This document shows, one piece after another, positions 51,435-60,627 of a stretch of 64,000 nt of DNA. A model generated the notes under the pieces. That model did no database searches. It was given only the letters and a program-made list of their open reading frames with translations, and had not been told where the DNA came from. Within the stretch, counting starts at the first letter, position 1; each line of letters opens with the position of its first letter. Made by a program: the position numbers and the translations under genes. The DNA is from Chachezhania sediminis (GTDB lineage: Bacteria; Pseudomonadota; Alphaproteobacteria; Rhodobacterales; Rhodobacteraceae). Where the stretch lies: positions 558,001-622,000 of the forward strand of contig NZ_VOPH01000002.1 of NCBI RefSeq assembly GCF_009765275.1, read 5' to 3'.

Positions 51435-53168
51435 ATGTCCGCCGATCCGGACCAGGCCGGGCCGGCGCCGGTCGGCGGCACTGCGGACGACAGGAGAGCC
51501 GGCGACACTGGCGACAAGGCGGGGGCCGAAGATGCGGCAGGGGACGCCGGGACAGAGAGGCCGGAAAGACGCCGGATCTTTAGCCTGCATATCTCGCCGC
51601 TGACGCGACGGATCGTGACGCTGAACCTGATCGCGCTGAACGTGCTTGTGGCGGGGATCCTCTACCTGAATGCCTCGCGCGAGGGGCTGGTGCAATTCCA
51701 TGCAAGGCGCCTGACCGGCGAGGCGCAGCTGATCGCCAACGTGATCGAGGCCCGGTTGGCCCCTCCCGGCGGGATCAGGCCAGACGGCCGGGCAAAGGTC
51801 GACGGTGCGACCATGGCGGCGGCCCTGCAGGACCTGACCCTGCGGGAGGGGCTGGATGTCTTCGTCTACGACACGGACCGGCAACTCATGGGCCAGACCC
51901 GGGGCGCGGGCCTTCGGGGCAGGGCCGATCCGGGGGCAGAGGGCATTCTTGCGCCGGACGGTCTGGACCGGGCGGTGTCGGGTCTCTGGTCCGTGCTGTC
52001 GCGCCCGCAGGGGCCCGGGGCCCATCTGTCGCTAGATACGCAGTTGCGGCGCATGGTGGACCGGGCGCTGCCCAGCGATTCCCAGATCGGGATGGGGCTG
52101 GAAACCGATCGCGGCCGGGTGATCGCCAGCGTCGTTCCGATCCGCGGCGGCACGGGCCATGTCGGGGCCGTGGCCGTGATCAGCCCGACCGGGGAAATCG
52201 ATGCGCTGGTCCGGGTGGAACGGCAACGGGTGCTGCGGATGTTCATCGTGGCCCTGCTGGTGTCGGTCGGGCTCAGCCTCGCGCTGGCGTCCACCATCTC
52301 GAACCCGCTGGCCGCCCTGGCCGAGGCGGCAGAGTTGGGACGCGATCACGACCGGCGGCGGCGCAGGCCCGGCCGCATCCGCATCCCCGACCTGTCGGCC
52401 CGCCGGGACGAGATCGGGCGCCTGTCGGCGGCCCTGCGGGGCATGGTGGGCGCGCTTTACGACCGGATCGATGCCAACGAACAGTTCGCCGCCGATGTCG
52501 CGCACGAAATCAAGAACCCGCTGGCCAGCCTGCATTCCGCCGTGGGCACCCTGCGCATGGTCCGCGACGACCGGCAGCGCGACCAGTTGCTGGCCGTGAT
52601 CGAACACGATGTGCGCCGGCTGGACCGGTTGGTCAGCGACATTTCGAATGCGTCGCGGCTGGACGCGGAACTGGTGAAGGAAGACCAGCGGGAATTCGAC
52701 CTGCTGCGGATGCTGGGCAATCTGAATGCCTACCTGGCCGAGGACGCGGGCACGAAGGGCATCGACTATTTCACCGACCTGCCGTCGGAACCGATCCGCA
52801 TTCACGGGCTGGAGGCGCGGCTGGCGCAGGTCTTCGTCAACCTGATCGCGAACGCCATTTCCTTCTGCGAGGAAGGCGATGCGCTTCGCGTCTGGGTCCG
52901 TCGCCGCCAGAACCGCGTGTTGGTCGTGATCGAGGACACCGGCCCCGGCATCCCGGAGGAGGCGCTGTCGAACATCTTCAAGCGCTTCTATTCCCAGCGC
53001 CCGCCCCAGCATTTCGGCAATAATTCCGGGCTGGGCCTGGCCATTTCCAAGCAGATCGTCGAGGCGCATGGTGGCGTGATCTGGGCGGAAAACATCCGCC
53101 CCACCGACGCCGATATCGGTTCCGGCCCGATGGGGGCGCGGTTCGTGGTGGGCCTGCCCGCGGGCTAG
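51435..53168 (+). CDS. chvG: Sensor histidine kinase ChvG
   Basis: A 577-residue sensor kinase. A disordered N-terminus rich in Gly/Ala/Asp (residues 1-45) precedes a membrane segment (IVTLNLIALNVLVAGILYLN), a periplasmic domain (about 70-260), a second membrane segment (MFIVALLVSVGLSLALAST), HAMP, H-box ADVAHEIKNPLASLHSAVGT, and ATPase motifs IANAISFCEEGDALRVWVRR, DTGPGIPEEALSNIFKRFYS and NNSGLGLAISKQIVEAHGG. The start 51435 is chosen (MSADPD). Kinase partner of ChvI. The extended acidic N-terminus is a feature to check. Confidence 0.92.
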   Translation: MSADPDQAGPAPVGGTADDRRAGDTGDKAGAEDAAGDAGTERPERRRIFSLHISPLTRRIVTLNLIALNVLVAGILYLNASREGLVQFHARRLTGEAQLIANVIEARLAPPGGIRPDGRAKVDGATMAAALQDLTLREGLDVFVYDTDRQLMGQTRGAGLRGRADPGAEGILAPDGLDRAVSGLWSVLSRPQGPGAHLSLDTQLRRMVDRALPSDSQIGMGLETDRGRVIASVVPIRGGTGHVGAVAVISPTGEIDALVRVERQRVLRMFIVALLVSVGLSLALASTISNPLAALAEAAELGRDHDRRRRRPGRIRIPDLSARRDEIGRLSAALRGMVGALYDRIDANEQFAADVAHEIKNPLASLHSAVGTLRMVRDDRQRDQLLAVIEHDVRRLDRLVSDISNASRLDAELVKEDQREFDLLRMLGNLNAYLAEDAGTKGIDYFTDLPSEPIRIHGLEARLAQVFVNLIANAISFCEEGDALRVWVRRRQNRVLVVIEDTGPGIPEEALSNIFKRFYSQRPPQHFGNNSGLGLAISKQIVEAHGGVIWAENIRPTDADIGSGPMGARFVVGLPAG

Positions 53169-53292
53169 GCCCGGGGACAGGCAATGGGATGGGCCATGGG
53201 ATGGTCCACGGATCGGGCCGGCGGATCGGGCCTTCGCGCCGCAGGGGCCGGCGGCCCGACTTGCGCTAGGTTGCGCGGGGGAGGCCGGCACG

Positions 53293-53727
53293 ATGACCGA
53301 CGAGATCAGACAGGAGGTGGCCCATGCGACCACGGTGGCCTTCGACCAGGGCGCCGTGCTGATCCTGGGTGCCTCCGGGTCGGGCAAGTCCGGGCTTGGC
53401 CTGTCGCTGATGGCCCTGGGCGCGCGGCTCGTGGCCGACGACCGGACGGTGCTGACCGTTGACGGCAAGGAAATCGTGGCCTCCGCACCGCCGACGATCC
53501 GTGGCCTGATCGAGGCGCGGGGCGTCGGCATCCTGAATGCGCCCGTGGTGGACCGGGCGCCGGTCCGACTGGTCGTGGACCTGGACCGGACCGAGACCGA
53601 CAGGCTGCCGCCGGTGCGCCATCGCACAGTCGTGGGGCAATCTGTGCCCTTGCTTCACAAGGTGGACAGCGCCCATTTTCCGTCAGCCATTCTGCACTAC
53701 ATCGCCTGGGGGAGACGCGAGGAATGA
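53293..53727 (+). CDS. hprK: HPr kinase/phosphorylase (short alphaproteobacterial form)
   Basis: A 144-residue protein. It retains the P-loop [20 protein letters not shown] and [20 protein letters not shown] but lacks the large N-terminal domain of Gram-positive HprK. In alphaproteobacteria this short form phosphorylates HPr at Ser46. It ends in ATGA overlap with rapZ (53724). Next are rapZ, EIIA and HPr, which suggests a complete sensing module. Confidence 0.88.
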   Translation: MTDEIRQEVAHATTVAFDQGAVLILGASGSGKSGLGLSLMALGARLVADDRTVLTVDGKEIVASAPPTIRGLIEARGVGILNAPVVDRAPVRLVVDLDRTETDRLPPVRHRTVVGQSVPLLHKVDSAHFPSAILHYIAWGRREE

Positions 53728-54611
53728 CGACGACCTTGTCCATGTCCAGCTCGAAACTCGTCCTGGTGACGGGACCCGCGGGGGCCGGCCGGTCGACGGC
53801 GATCAACGTCCTGGAAGACCTGGGCTTCGAGGCGATCGACAACATGCCGCTGGGCCTTCTGCCGCGCCTGTTCGACGGTCCGGTCCGCCCGGTGCAGCCC
53901 ATCGCGCTGGGCATCGACACGCGCAACCGGGATTTCGCGACCACGGCGCTGCAGGACCTGATCGTCGAACTGCGCGCGGTGGCGGGGACCGAGGCGACAC
54001 TTCTTTACCTCGACTGCGCGCCCGAGGTTCTGCTGCGCCGCTATTCCGAAACCCGCCGTCGCCACCCGATGGCCCCGGGCGAGACGCCGGAACTGGGCAT
54101 CCGGCGGGAACTGGACCTTCTGGCGCCCCTGCGGGAACGGGCGGACATCCTGATCGACACGTCCGAGCTGAACGTTCACCAGCTGCGGGACGAACTGAAG
54201 ACCTGGTTCGCCACCGGCGACGAGGGCATGCTGGCGCTTTCGGTCCAGTCCTTTTCCTACAAGCGGGGCTTGCCCAGGGGGGTCGACATGGTCTTCGACT
54301 GCCGCTTCCTGCGGAACCCCTACTGGAACGCCGCGCTGCGCGAGCTGGACGGGCGGGACCAGGCGGTGAAGGACCACGTGATGGGCGACGCCCGCTATGA
54401 CGGGTTCTTCGACCGCGTGCTGGACATGTCCCGGATGCTGCTGCCCGCCTTCCAGGAGGAGGGAAAATCGCACCTGTCGATTGCCTTCGGGTGTACCGGC
54501 GGGCAACATCGTTCCGTCACCCTCGCCGAAGCGCTGGCGAAGGCCCTTGCGGCTGACGGAAGACAGGTGTCAATTAGGCACCGGGAACTAGAGCGCCGGC
54601 AGAACGGATAG
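53724..54611 (+). CDS. rapZ: RNase adapter/nucleotide-binding protein RapZ
   Basis: A 295-residue protein with a P-loop [40 protein letters not shown] and the C-terminal RapZ region [40 protein letters not shown]. In E. coli RapZ binds RNase E and the sRNA GlmZ to control glucosamine-6-phosphate synthase; in alphaproteobacteria it lies in this block and its target is uncertain. ATG at 53724 overlaps hprK. Confidence 0.9.
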   Translation: MTTTLSMSSSKLVLVTGPAGAGRSTAINVLEDLGFEAIDNMPLGLLPRLFDGPVRPVQPIALGIDTRNRDFATTALQDLIVELRAVAGTEATLLYLDCAPEVLLRRYSETRRRHPMAPGETPELGIRRELDLLAPLRERADILIDTSELNVHQLRDELKTWFATGDEGMLALSVQSFSYKRGLPRGVDMVFDCRFLRNPYWNAALRELDGRDQAVKDHVMGDARYDGFFDRVLDMSRMLLPAFQEEGKSHLSIAFGCTGGQHRSVTLAEALAKALAADGRQVSIRHRELERRQNG

Positions 54612-54616
54612 GCAGG

Positions 54617-55009
54617 GTGATCGGCATCGTCATCGTTGCACATGGCGGGTTGGCGCAGGAATACCTCGCCGCGGTCCAACACGTCGTTGGGCCCCAGACA
54701 GGCATGCGCGCGATTTCCATCGAACCGGACCATGACCGCCTGGCCAAGCAGTCCGAAATCTGCGAGGCCGCGGACCTTGTCGACGAAGGCGATGGCGTGA
54801 TCCTGGTGACGGATCTGTTCGGCGGGTCGCCGTCGAACCTTTCGCTTCGGGCCTGTGCGCCCGACAACCGGCGCATTGTCTATGGCGCCAATCTGCCCAT
54901 GCTGATCAAGCTGGCCAAGAGCCGCCGTCTGCCTGTATCCCAGGCGGTGGCCGGTGCCCTGGAGGCCGGTCGCAAGTACATAAATTCTCAGGATATCCGC
55001 GACGATTGA
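54617..55009 (+). CDS. PTS EIIA component, mannose type
   Basis: A 130-residue cytoplasmic EIIA: GIVIVAHGGLAQEYLAAVQH with His9 as the phosphorylated residue, ISIEPDHDRLAKQ and VTDLFGGSPSNLSLRACAPD. No EIIB/C transporter partners are in the window, so it is part of a regulatory PTS. The start is GTG 54617, preceded by a purine-rich stretch. Six nt after rapZ. Confidence 0.88.
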   Translation: MIGIVIVAHGGLAQEYLAAVQHVVGPQTGMRAISIEPDHDRLAKQSEICEAADLVDEGDGVILVTDLFGGSPSNLSLRACAPDNRRIVYGANLPMLIKLAKSRRLPVSQAVAGALEAGRKYINSQDIRDD

Positions 55010-55113
55010 AGCCGCGGTCTGCACGGGGCCGGCCGCGGGGAGGCGTGCCGGACCTCAACAGGGCGAAAACCGGGGAAAACCGGGTGCCCGATTGGGGGAG
55101 GAGAGGGGACAGA

Positions 55114-55383
55114 ATGGCGAATCGGACGCTGAAGATCGTCAACGAAAAAGGACTGCATGCGCGGGCCTCGGCCAAGCTGGTCGAGGTGGTCGAGCGGTTT
55201 GATGCCACGGCAAAGGTGTGCCGCGACGGTATGTCGACGTCGGGCGACAGCATAATGGGACTTTTGATGTTGGCAGCCTCCAAGGGAACGACTATTGACG
55301 TTCAAACGGATGGGCCAGAGGCCGACGCCCTGGCCGATGCGCTCGAGGCGCTTGTCTCGGACAAGTTTGGCGAAGGGTATTGA
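55114..55383 (+). CDS. ptsH: HPr-family phosphocarrier protein
   Basis: An 89-residue HPr: NEKGLHARASAKLVEVVERF has His15, the EI-phosphorylated residue; MSTSGDSIMGLLMLAASKG has Ser46, the HprK-phosphorylated residue. Start ATG 55114 with GGGGGAGGAGAGG upstream. It is likely to receive phosphate from EI (Ntr), not in the window, and to pass it to the adjacent EIIA. Last gene of the block. Confidence 0.93.
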   Translation: MANRTLKIVNEKGLHARASAKLVEVVERFDATAKVCRDGMSTSGDSIMGLLMLAASKGTTIDVQTDGPEADALADALEALVSDKFGEGY

Positions 55384-55562
55384 CCGGTGGCCGTCCGCGG
55401 TGCAGTGGCGGCGAAGGTCTGGCAGGGAATGCAGAACTGAACCGCTGATGGGATCCCGGAGATCTGCGCAGCGGCCGGATCGGAGAACGGTCGGACGGCA
55501 GCTAGGACGGATCCGGTGCACGGATCCCCATCGAAACGTCAGGCACATGAACTGAATGGTGA

Positions 55563-56537
55563 ATGCCCGTGGTTGACAGCTATCACAACTCGCCAGGCAT
55601 GGCGCGCCGCGGTCGTCCGGGGGGCAAGGGCCTTGGCACCGGCAAGTCCGTCGGCATTGGCAAGCCCAACCGCAAGACGGTCGAGGCACCCGTGATCACC
55701 GACACGGTTGATTTCAAGACCTATGACCGGCGCAGCCTGTCCTATGCCTCGACCTTCGACGACCCGTGGAAGGAACGCTTCATCCGCGTGATGGAGATGC
55801 TTACCGGCAAGCTGACGATCCTGCGGCTGATCAACAAGTTCGAAAAGCGCGGCGTGCCGCGGGGCCAGGACTTCTGGCGCGGCTGCCTGGATGTCATGGG
55901 CATCGAGCTGACCACGCCTCAGGAACAGCTGGAGCGGATCCCCTCCGAAGGTCCGGTGATCGTGGTGGCCAACCACCCGCACGGCATGGTCGACGGCATG
56001 ATCTTCGCCGATCTGATCGGCCGGGTGCGGCCCGACTATCGCATCCTGACGCGCTCGCTTCTGACCTCGCTGGACGAGGTCGCCGGAAGCTACATGATCC
56101 CGGTGCCGTTCCCCCATGACGAGGACGCGCAGCGCAAGGGCGTGGAAATGCGCGCCAAGGCGATGAGCCATCTTAAGGACGGCGGCGTCGTGGCGCTGTT
56201 CCCGTCGGGCGTGGTCGCGCATTCGCAAAGCTGGTGGGGCCCGGCGATCGAGGCGGAATGGAACGTCTTCACCGCCAAGATGATCCGCCGGTCCGGTGCG
56301 ACGGTGGTGCCGATGCGGTTCCCGGGCGCGAATTCGCGCATCTACCAGATTGCCAACCAGATCTCGCCCATGCTGCGGCAGGGTCTGCTGCTGCACGAGA
56401 TCGTGCATGCGCTGAACAAGCCCCAGGGCCCCATCGTCGGCCATCCGCTGTCGAAAGAGGTCGTGGACGGCTGGGCGGACGATCCGCGCGGCTTCATGGC
56501 GTGGTTGCGCGAATACACGCTGGCCCTGAAGAACTGA
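55563..56537 (+). CDS. Lysophospholipid acyltransferase family protein
   Basis: A 324-residue acyltransferase. A disordered, basic N-terminus (about 1-45, RRGRPGGKGLGTGKSVGIGK) precedes the LPLAT domain with motif I NHPHGMVDGMIFADL (HxxxxD-like) and motif III-type FPSGVVAHSQSW, GATVVPMRFPGANSR. It probably acylates a glycerol-phosphate or lyso-lipid and is membrane-associated. The identity of the lipid is unknown. Convergent with the hydroxybutyryl-CoA dehydrogenase gene; two hairpins separate them. Confidence 0.75.
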   Translation: MPVVDSYHNSPGMARRGRPGGKGLGTGKSVGIGKPNRKTVEAPVITDTVDFKTYDRRSLSYASTFDDPWKERFIRVMEMLTGKLTILRLINKFEKRGVPRGQDFWRGCLDVMGIELTTPQEQLERIPSEGPVIVVANHPHGMVDGMIFADLIGRVRPDYRILTRSLLTSLDEVAGSYMIPVPFPHDEDAQRKGVEMRAKAMSHLKDGGVVALFPSGVVAHSQSWWGPAIEAEWNVFTAKMIRRSGATVVPMRFPGANSRIYQIANQISPMLRQGLLLHEIVHALNKPQGPIVGHPLSKEVVDGWADDPRGFMAWLREYTLALKN

Positions 56538-56580
56538 TGCCCTGAAGAACCAGGGCGCGACGCCTGCCGTCCCGCCGTGC

Positions 56581-56624
56581 AACGGTTTTGAAAAACCGTT
56601 CCCAAGACCGTTCAGGAAACGGTC
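56581..56624. terminator. Double hairpin between convergent genes
   Basis: AACGGTTTT-GA-AAAACCGTT (56581-56600), then GACCGTT (56606-56612) with AACGGTC (56618-56624). The unit ACCGTT and its complement occur four times in 44 bp, which is more structured than a simple terminator. Confidence 0.6.
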
Positions 56625-56671
56625 CTGGTGAAACTTTGCATGCCTTGAACAGCTTCCGGCCGTCCGGTGCC

Positions 56672-57547
56672 TCAGCGGGTGGGAACCGGCACCTCGCCCC
56701 GATAGTCATAGAACCCGCGCTGGGTCTTGCGGCCCAGCCAGCCGGCCTCGACATATTTCGTAAGCAGTGGGCACGGCCGGTACTTGGTGTCCGCCAGCCC
56801 GTCGTGCAGCACGTTCATGATTGCAAGGCACGTGTCCAGCCCGATGAAATCGGCCAGCTCCAGCGGGCCCATCGGGTGGGCGGCGCCCAGTTTCATCGAG
56901 GTATCGATGCTCTCGATCGACCCTACGCCTTCGTAGAGCGTATAGACCGCTTCGTTGATCATCGGCACAAGGATCCGGTTCACGATGAAGGCCGGGAAAT
57001 CTTCGGCCGTGGCCGAGGTCTTGCCCAGCCTGGCGACCACTTCCTTGCAGGCGTTGAACGTGGCCTCGTCCGTGGCGATGCCGCGGATCAGTTCCACCAG
57101 CTTCATCACCGGCACGGGGTTCATGAAATGGAAGCCCATGAACCGTTCCGGCCGGTCGGTCCGGCTGGCCAGCCGCGTGATCGAGATCGAGGACGTGTTC
57201 GACGTCAGTATCGTGTTCGGCTTCAGGCTGGGCAGCAGATCCTCGAAGATCGCCTGCTTGATGCTCTCGCGCTCGGTCGCGCTCTCGATCACCAGGTCGG
57301 TCTGGCCGACATCGCTCAGCGTCATCGAGGTCGTCATCCGGCCCATCGCCGTCTTCATCTCGTCCTCGGAGATCGCCCCGCGCGAAACCTGGCGCACCAT
57401 GTTCTTCTCGATCGTGGCCCGGGCCTTGTCCAGCGCAGCCTGGCTGATGTCGTTCAGCAGGACGTCATAGCCCGCCAGCGCCATCACATGCGCGATCCCG
57501 TTGCCCATCTGACCGGCGCCGATCACGCCCACCGATTTGATCGTCAT
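56672..57547 (-). CDS. 3-Hydroxybutyryl-CoA dehydrogenase
   Basis: A 291-residue NAD-dependent enzyme. N-terminal Rossmann GxGxxG: IKSVGVIGAGQMGNGIAHVM, then VIESATERESIKQAIFEDLL and ILTSNTSSISITRLASRTDR, PERFMGFHFMNPVPVMKLVE with the catalytic His, and the C-terminal helical domain with VNRILVPMINEAVYTLYEGV. It oxidises (S)-3-hydroxybutyryl-CoA to acetoacetyl-CoA in butyrate/PHB metabolism. Monocistronic and convergent with the LPLAT gene. Confidence 0.92.
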   Translation of the reverse strand: MTIKSVGVIGAGQMGNGIAHVMALAGYDVLLNDISQAALDKARATIEKNMVRQVSRGAISEDEMKTAMGRMTTSMTLSDVGQTDLVIESATERESIKQAIFEDLLPSLKPNTILTSNTSSISITRLASRTDRPERFMGFHFMNPVPVMKLVELIRGIATDEATFNACKEVVARLGKTSATAEDFPAFIVNRILVPMINEAVYTLYEGVGSIESIDTSMKLGAAHPMGPLELADFIGLDTCLAIMNVLHDGLADTKYRPCPLLTKYVEAGWLGRKTQRGFYDYRGEVPVPTR

Positions 57548-57729
57548 CTTCCGATCCCTCGCGCCATCGCTCGCCGCGGTTCTGCGGCACGGGGAACCCT
57601 ATTGCCTGCGCCCCCTCCCGACAATAGCCCGCTATGCCGGGATTTTGCGGCAAAACCGCACTTTAGGGCCTTAGTAAGACCTTTGGGTCATCCTGACGCC
57701 CGGGTGAGAATCAAAATTGGTGGGGAACC

Positions 57730-58563
57730 ATGAGCTTTCATGCGCGGGGCGCGGGGGCGCCGGTTGACGAGTCGTGCCACTACGGTACGTCCAGGCTCGA
57801 ATGTCGTGGACCGCAGCGGTCGCTGGCCGCGCCGTATATCGCGGTTCTGGGCAGTTGCGAATCCTATGGCCGGTTCGTGGATGTGCCCTTTGCCGATCTG
57901 GTGGAACGGCGGGTGGGGCAGACGGTGGTTAATCTAGGCGCCGTTACGGCCGGGATCGACACTTTCCTGCGGGACCAGGTGATCCTGAAGATCGCACAGG
58001 ACGCCGACCGGGTCGTAATCCAGGCGATGAAGCCGGAGCACCTGTCGAACCGGCTCTACCGCGTGCACCCGCGCCGCAACGATCGTTTCCTGGCGCCGTC
58101 GGAACTGCTGCGGAAGCTGTATCCGGATGTCGATTTTACCAATATCCATTATACCGGCGACCTGCTGCGCCTTCTGCTCCAGCATTCGCCCGACCGGTTC
58201 GACGTGGTCCGGGCGGAACTGCGGAAGGCCTGGATGGCGCGGATGCGGACGCTTCTGGGTCATTTCCCGGGGCGCGGCATGGTTCTGTGGGCGCGTTATC
58301 GGAACCCGCTGGTCGGTCCGGCCGACGTTCGGGTGGACGAAGACATGATCGACTCGCTGGACGATTGCTGTGTCGGGGTGATCCGGGTGACTGTCGAGTC
58401 CGCCCAGGACGCGGGCGACTTCGATACCTTCACGATCGGCGCAATGCCGGTGCCGGCCGCCGCCTACCTGATCGGGGCGACCGGCCACCAGGCCATCGCC
58501 GACAAACTGACCAGGGTTCTGGCGCCGGCCCGTCTGTCGGTCCTCACGGCCAAAAGCGCCTGA
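57730..58563 (+). CDS. DUF6473-family protein
   Basis: A 277-residue protein of unknown function. It contains YIAVLGSCESYGRFVDVPFA followed by VGQTVVNLGAVTAGIDTFLR, an SGNH-hydrolase-like pattern (Gly-Ser-Cys, Asn), and IQAMKPEHLSNRLYRVHPRR. Members of this family occur near surface-polysaccharide and exported-protein genes in Rhodobacterales as far as I recall; the real role is not known. It may be a membrane-proximal enzyme, but no signal peptide is seen. Divergent from the dehydrogenase gene. Confidence 0.7.
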   Translation: MSFHARGAGAPVDESCHYGTSRLECRGPQRSLAAPYIAVLGSCESYGRFVDVPFADLVERRVGQTVVNLGAVTAGIDTFLRDQVILKIAQDADRVVIQAMKPEHLSNRLYRVHPRRNDRFLAPSELLRKLYPDVDFTNIHYTGDLLRLLLQHSPDRFDVVRAELRKAWMARMRTLLGHFPGRGMVLWARYRNPLVGPADVRVDEDMIDSLDDCCVGVIRVTVESAQDAGDFDTFTIGAMPVPAAAYLIGATGHQAIADKLTRVLAPARLSVLTAKSA

Positions 58564-58574
58564 GGCCGCCCGAC

Positions 58575-58790
58575 ACCGGCCGACACCGGGCGGCACCCCC
58601 AAAGGCATCCACAGGGTTCGAGGCCGCGATGGACCGCACCCACCGGACGGCCGAAGTGGGTATCGACATGCTGTTCGTCGTGGCCCCCGAAACCGTGGAG
58701 GAGATCTGCGCCATCGGCAGGATGGAGGCGCCGCATCTGGCGAACGTCGTCTTCGGCGGCCATAGGGTCCCCCGATCCGTCGAAGCGGCA
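58575..58790 (+). pseudogene. Remnant of a PEP-mutase/isocitrate-lyase family gene
   Basis: In one frame the 437-bp gap 58564-59000 encodes TGFEAAMDRTHRTAEVGIDM (from about 58611) and LFVVAPETVEEICAIGRMEA, followed by PHLANVVFGGHRVP, which matches the ICL/PEPM pattern of an Ala/Gly-rich helix, LFxxAPE and PLLANMVEGG. Both ends of the domain (metal-binding DDGE loop and C-terminus) are missing, so this is a fragment. Distant similarity only. Confidence 0.55.
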
Positions 58791-59000
58791 GCCGGACGGG
58801 ATGGGCGGGTCGTGCCTGTCGAAGGTCCGTGTCGTCGGGGCGCCACCACGGCCGGACGCGGACGTGGATTGCACCTTCGCGCCAGGTGGCCATGGACAGG
58901 GCCGTGGTGGATCAGGCCGGGAACTGCGGCAACATGGTTTGGGACAAGGGACCGGCGGCCTGGGGAACCGGGATATGTGGACGGTTCTGGTACGCCAGCC

Positions 59001-59708
59001 TCAGGCCGCGCTGCCATCCTTCCGGGCGGCTTTTTCAAGCGCCAGCTTGGCATGGATCCGCGCGTTCCGCAGATGGGTCCGCATCGCCGTTTCGGCCTTG
59101 TCCGGATCCTGGGCCGCCAGCGCGTCCACGATGGCGTGGTGTTCCGCCACAGCCTCGGCCGCGCGGCCGCCCATGGTGGACGACTTGTAGCGATAGACCC
59201 GCAACAGGTCATAGAGGTCGTCCGTCACCATCGAGATCAGGAATTCGTTCTGTGACGCCTTGGCGATCCGGAAATGAAAGTCGAAATCGCCGCTTTGCTG
59301 GTAATAGCCTTCTCCGGCCGCGACATCTTCGTGCCGGGCATGATCGTCGATCATCCGGCGCAGCTCGGCCACTTCGGCATCGGTGATCAGCTCGGCCGCC
59401 AGCCGGCAGGCCATGCCTTCCAGCGCCTCGCGCACGGTCAGCAGTTCATCCAGCCGCCGGGTCGACAGTTCGGCCACCCGGACGCCGATATTCGCGCGCC
59501 GTTCCAGCAAACGACGGCCTTCCAGCCGGCGGATCGCCTCGCGCAGCGGGCCGCGGCTGATGCCCATCTCAGCGGCCAGGACCTGTTCATAGATGCGCTC
59601 GCCCGGGGCCAGTTCCCCGGCGATGATCGCGTTCTCAAGCCGTTCCGCCACAGCGTCGACCAGAGACTTGGGAACGATCTTGTTCGAGGTTGTCGTATTT
59701 GGCGGCAT
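59001..59708 (-). CDS. GntR-family transcriptional regulator (FCD domain)
   Basis: A 235-residue regulator. N-terminal HTH: LENAIIAGELAPGERIYEQV and MGISRGPLREAIRRLEGRRL; C-terminal FCD effector domain about 85-225 with LTVREALEGMACRLAAELIT and AVAEHHAIVDALAAQDPDKA. FCD regulators usually sense small organic acids; it probably controls the nearby catabolic genes, several of which are broken. The start 59708 (MPPNTT) is chosen; the frame is open to 59837. Confidence 0.88.
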   Translation of the reverse strand: MPPNTTTSNKIVPKSLVDAVAERLENAIIAGELAPGERIYEQVLAAEMGISRGPLREAIRRLEGRRLLERRANIGVRVAELSTRRLDELLTVREALEGMACRLAAELITDAEVAELRRMIDDHARHEDVAAGEGYYQQSGDFDFHFRIAKASQNEFLISMVTDDLYDLLRVYRYKSSTMGGRAAEAVAEHHAIVDALAAQDPDKAETAMRTHLRNARIHAKLALEKAARKDGSAA

Positions 59709-59949
59709 GCTCGGCCCCTCGTTCTGAGGTTCCAATCTAGGTGCCGGATCGCTCACTGTAAACAATCCGGGCCGAAGGGGTATCAGCATGCTGAAAAACC
59801 GTGCTTTCCCGCGCGTGTCGTCCCGCTGAATGATCATGATGTGGCGTAGTCTTATGGGCGTTCAGCTGCTGACAATAAACCTGCAGGGTGCATGCCCTCG
59901 CTCACCCGGCGCGTTGGAGGGCGGGTGCCGAAATGTCGGCCTATGGCTT

Positions 59950-60562
59950 CTGCAACAGGCATGACGGCTCCGGATTTCAAGACGGTATTTCAAGACGGTG
60001 GCGAAGGTCCGACTTCAGACCGTTTCCACGTCGTGCGGGCCGCCGCACCCTTTTTCCGGGAACAAGTCAGGGGCGTGTGCGTTCACTTCTAGTCAACTTC
60101 GGGTCTTTTCGGGAACCTGGGGCAGGTGCGTGACGCCGTGGTCAAGACCGGCATCATCGGCTTGTCGAAAGGGGGGGTCGAAAGGGGATCGCGATGGACG
60201 TGGAACGCTTCGGCGTCCGGTTCCACCGCATTGCACCCTTTGCCCGGTCGCAACTGATCGGCACCATCCCGACGGATACGAAGGACGCCGCAAGACGCGT
60301 TGGAAAGCGGAAGGAAATGCGGTCGGTCGGGATCGTTCCACCGGATCGCTTCGCTGACCGCTTACCCGGCCGGCGACCTGACCGAAGCCGTTTCGGCGCC
60401 TGTCCAGGCTGGCAGGATGAACGAAACCTTGCCGTTCAGCGGGTCTGTCGCCGCGAAGGCCGGTCGTCCCGGGCCGGCGCGAAACGCGGAATAGTTGCAA
60501 TGGACCCGGGCTTCGACGGTCCGGACAGGACAAGCGAACTGATCGGCTGGGAACCGGTCTGA
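59950..60562 (+). pseudogene. Frameshifted SDR dehydrogenase gene
   Basis: Fragments of one short-chain dehydrogenase lie in several frames. FHVVRAAAPFFREQVRGVCV-HF is followed by an in-frame TAG (60090-60092), then STSGLFGNLGQVRDAVVKTG-IIGLSK (active-site region). After a frameshift at about 60170-60194: ERFGVRFHRIAPFARSQLIG-TIPTDT (from 60194); after another near 60320: IASLTAYPAGDLTEAV with NETLPFSG; and the C-terminus MDPGFDGPDRTSELIGWEPV ends at 60562. The N-terminal Gly-rich loop is absent. Occupies most of the 919-bp gap before the synthetase gene. Confidence 0.75.
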
Positions 60563-60627
60563 ACGAGACATCGCCCCACCGGCACGGACGCCGGCGGGGG
60601 ACAATCGGGTCAGGGACCCTTTCAGCA

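Noticed and set aside
58820-59000. Possible continuation of the PEPM-like fragment toward the GntR gene
   Set aside because: Residues after GGHRVP are Gly/Arg-rich with no match to the family, so the fragment was closed at about 58790.
60194-60562. 122-residue plus frame as an intact gene
   Set aside because: Only its first part and its last 20 residues are SDR-like, and the missing middle is in another frame; this is a pseudogene segment.
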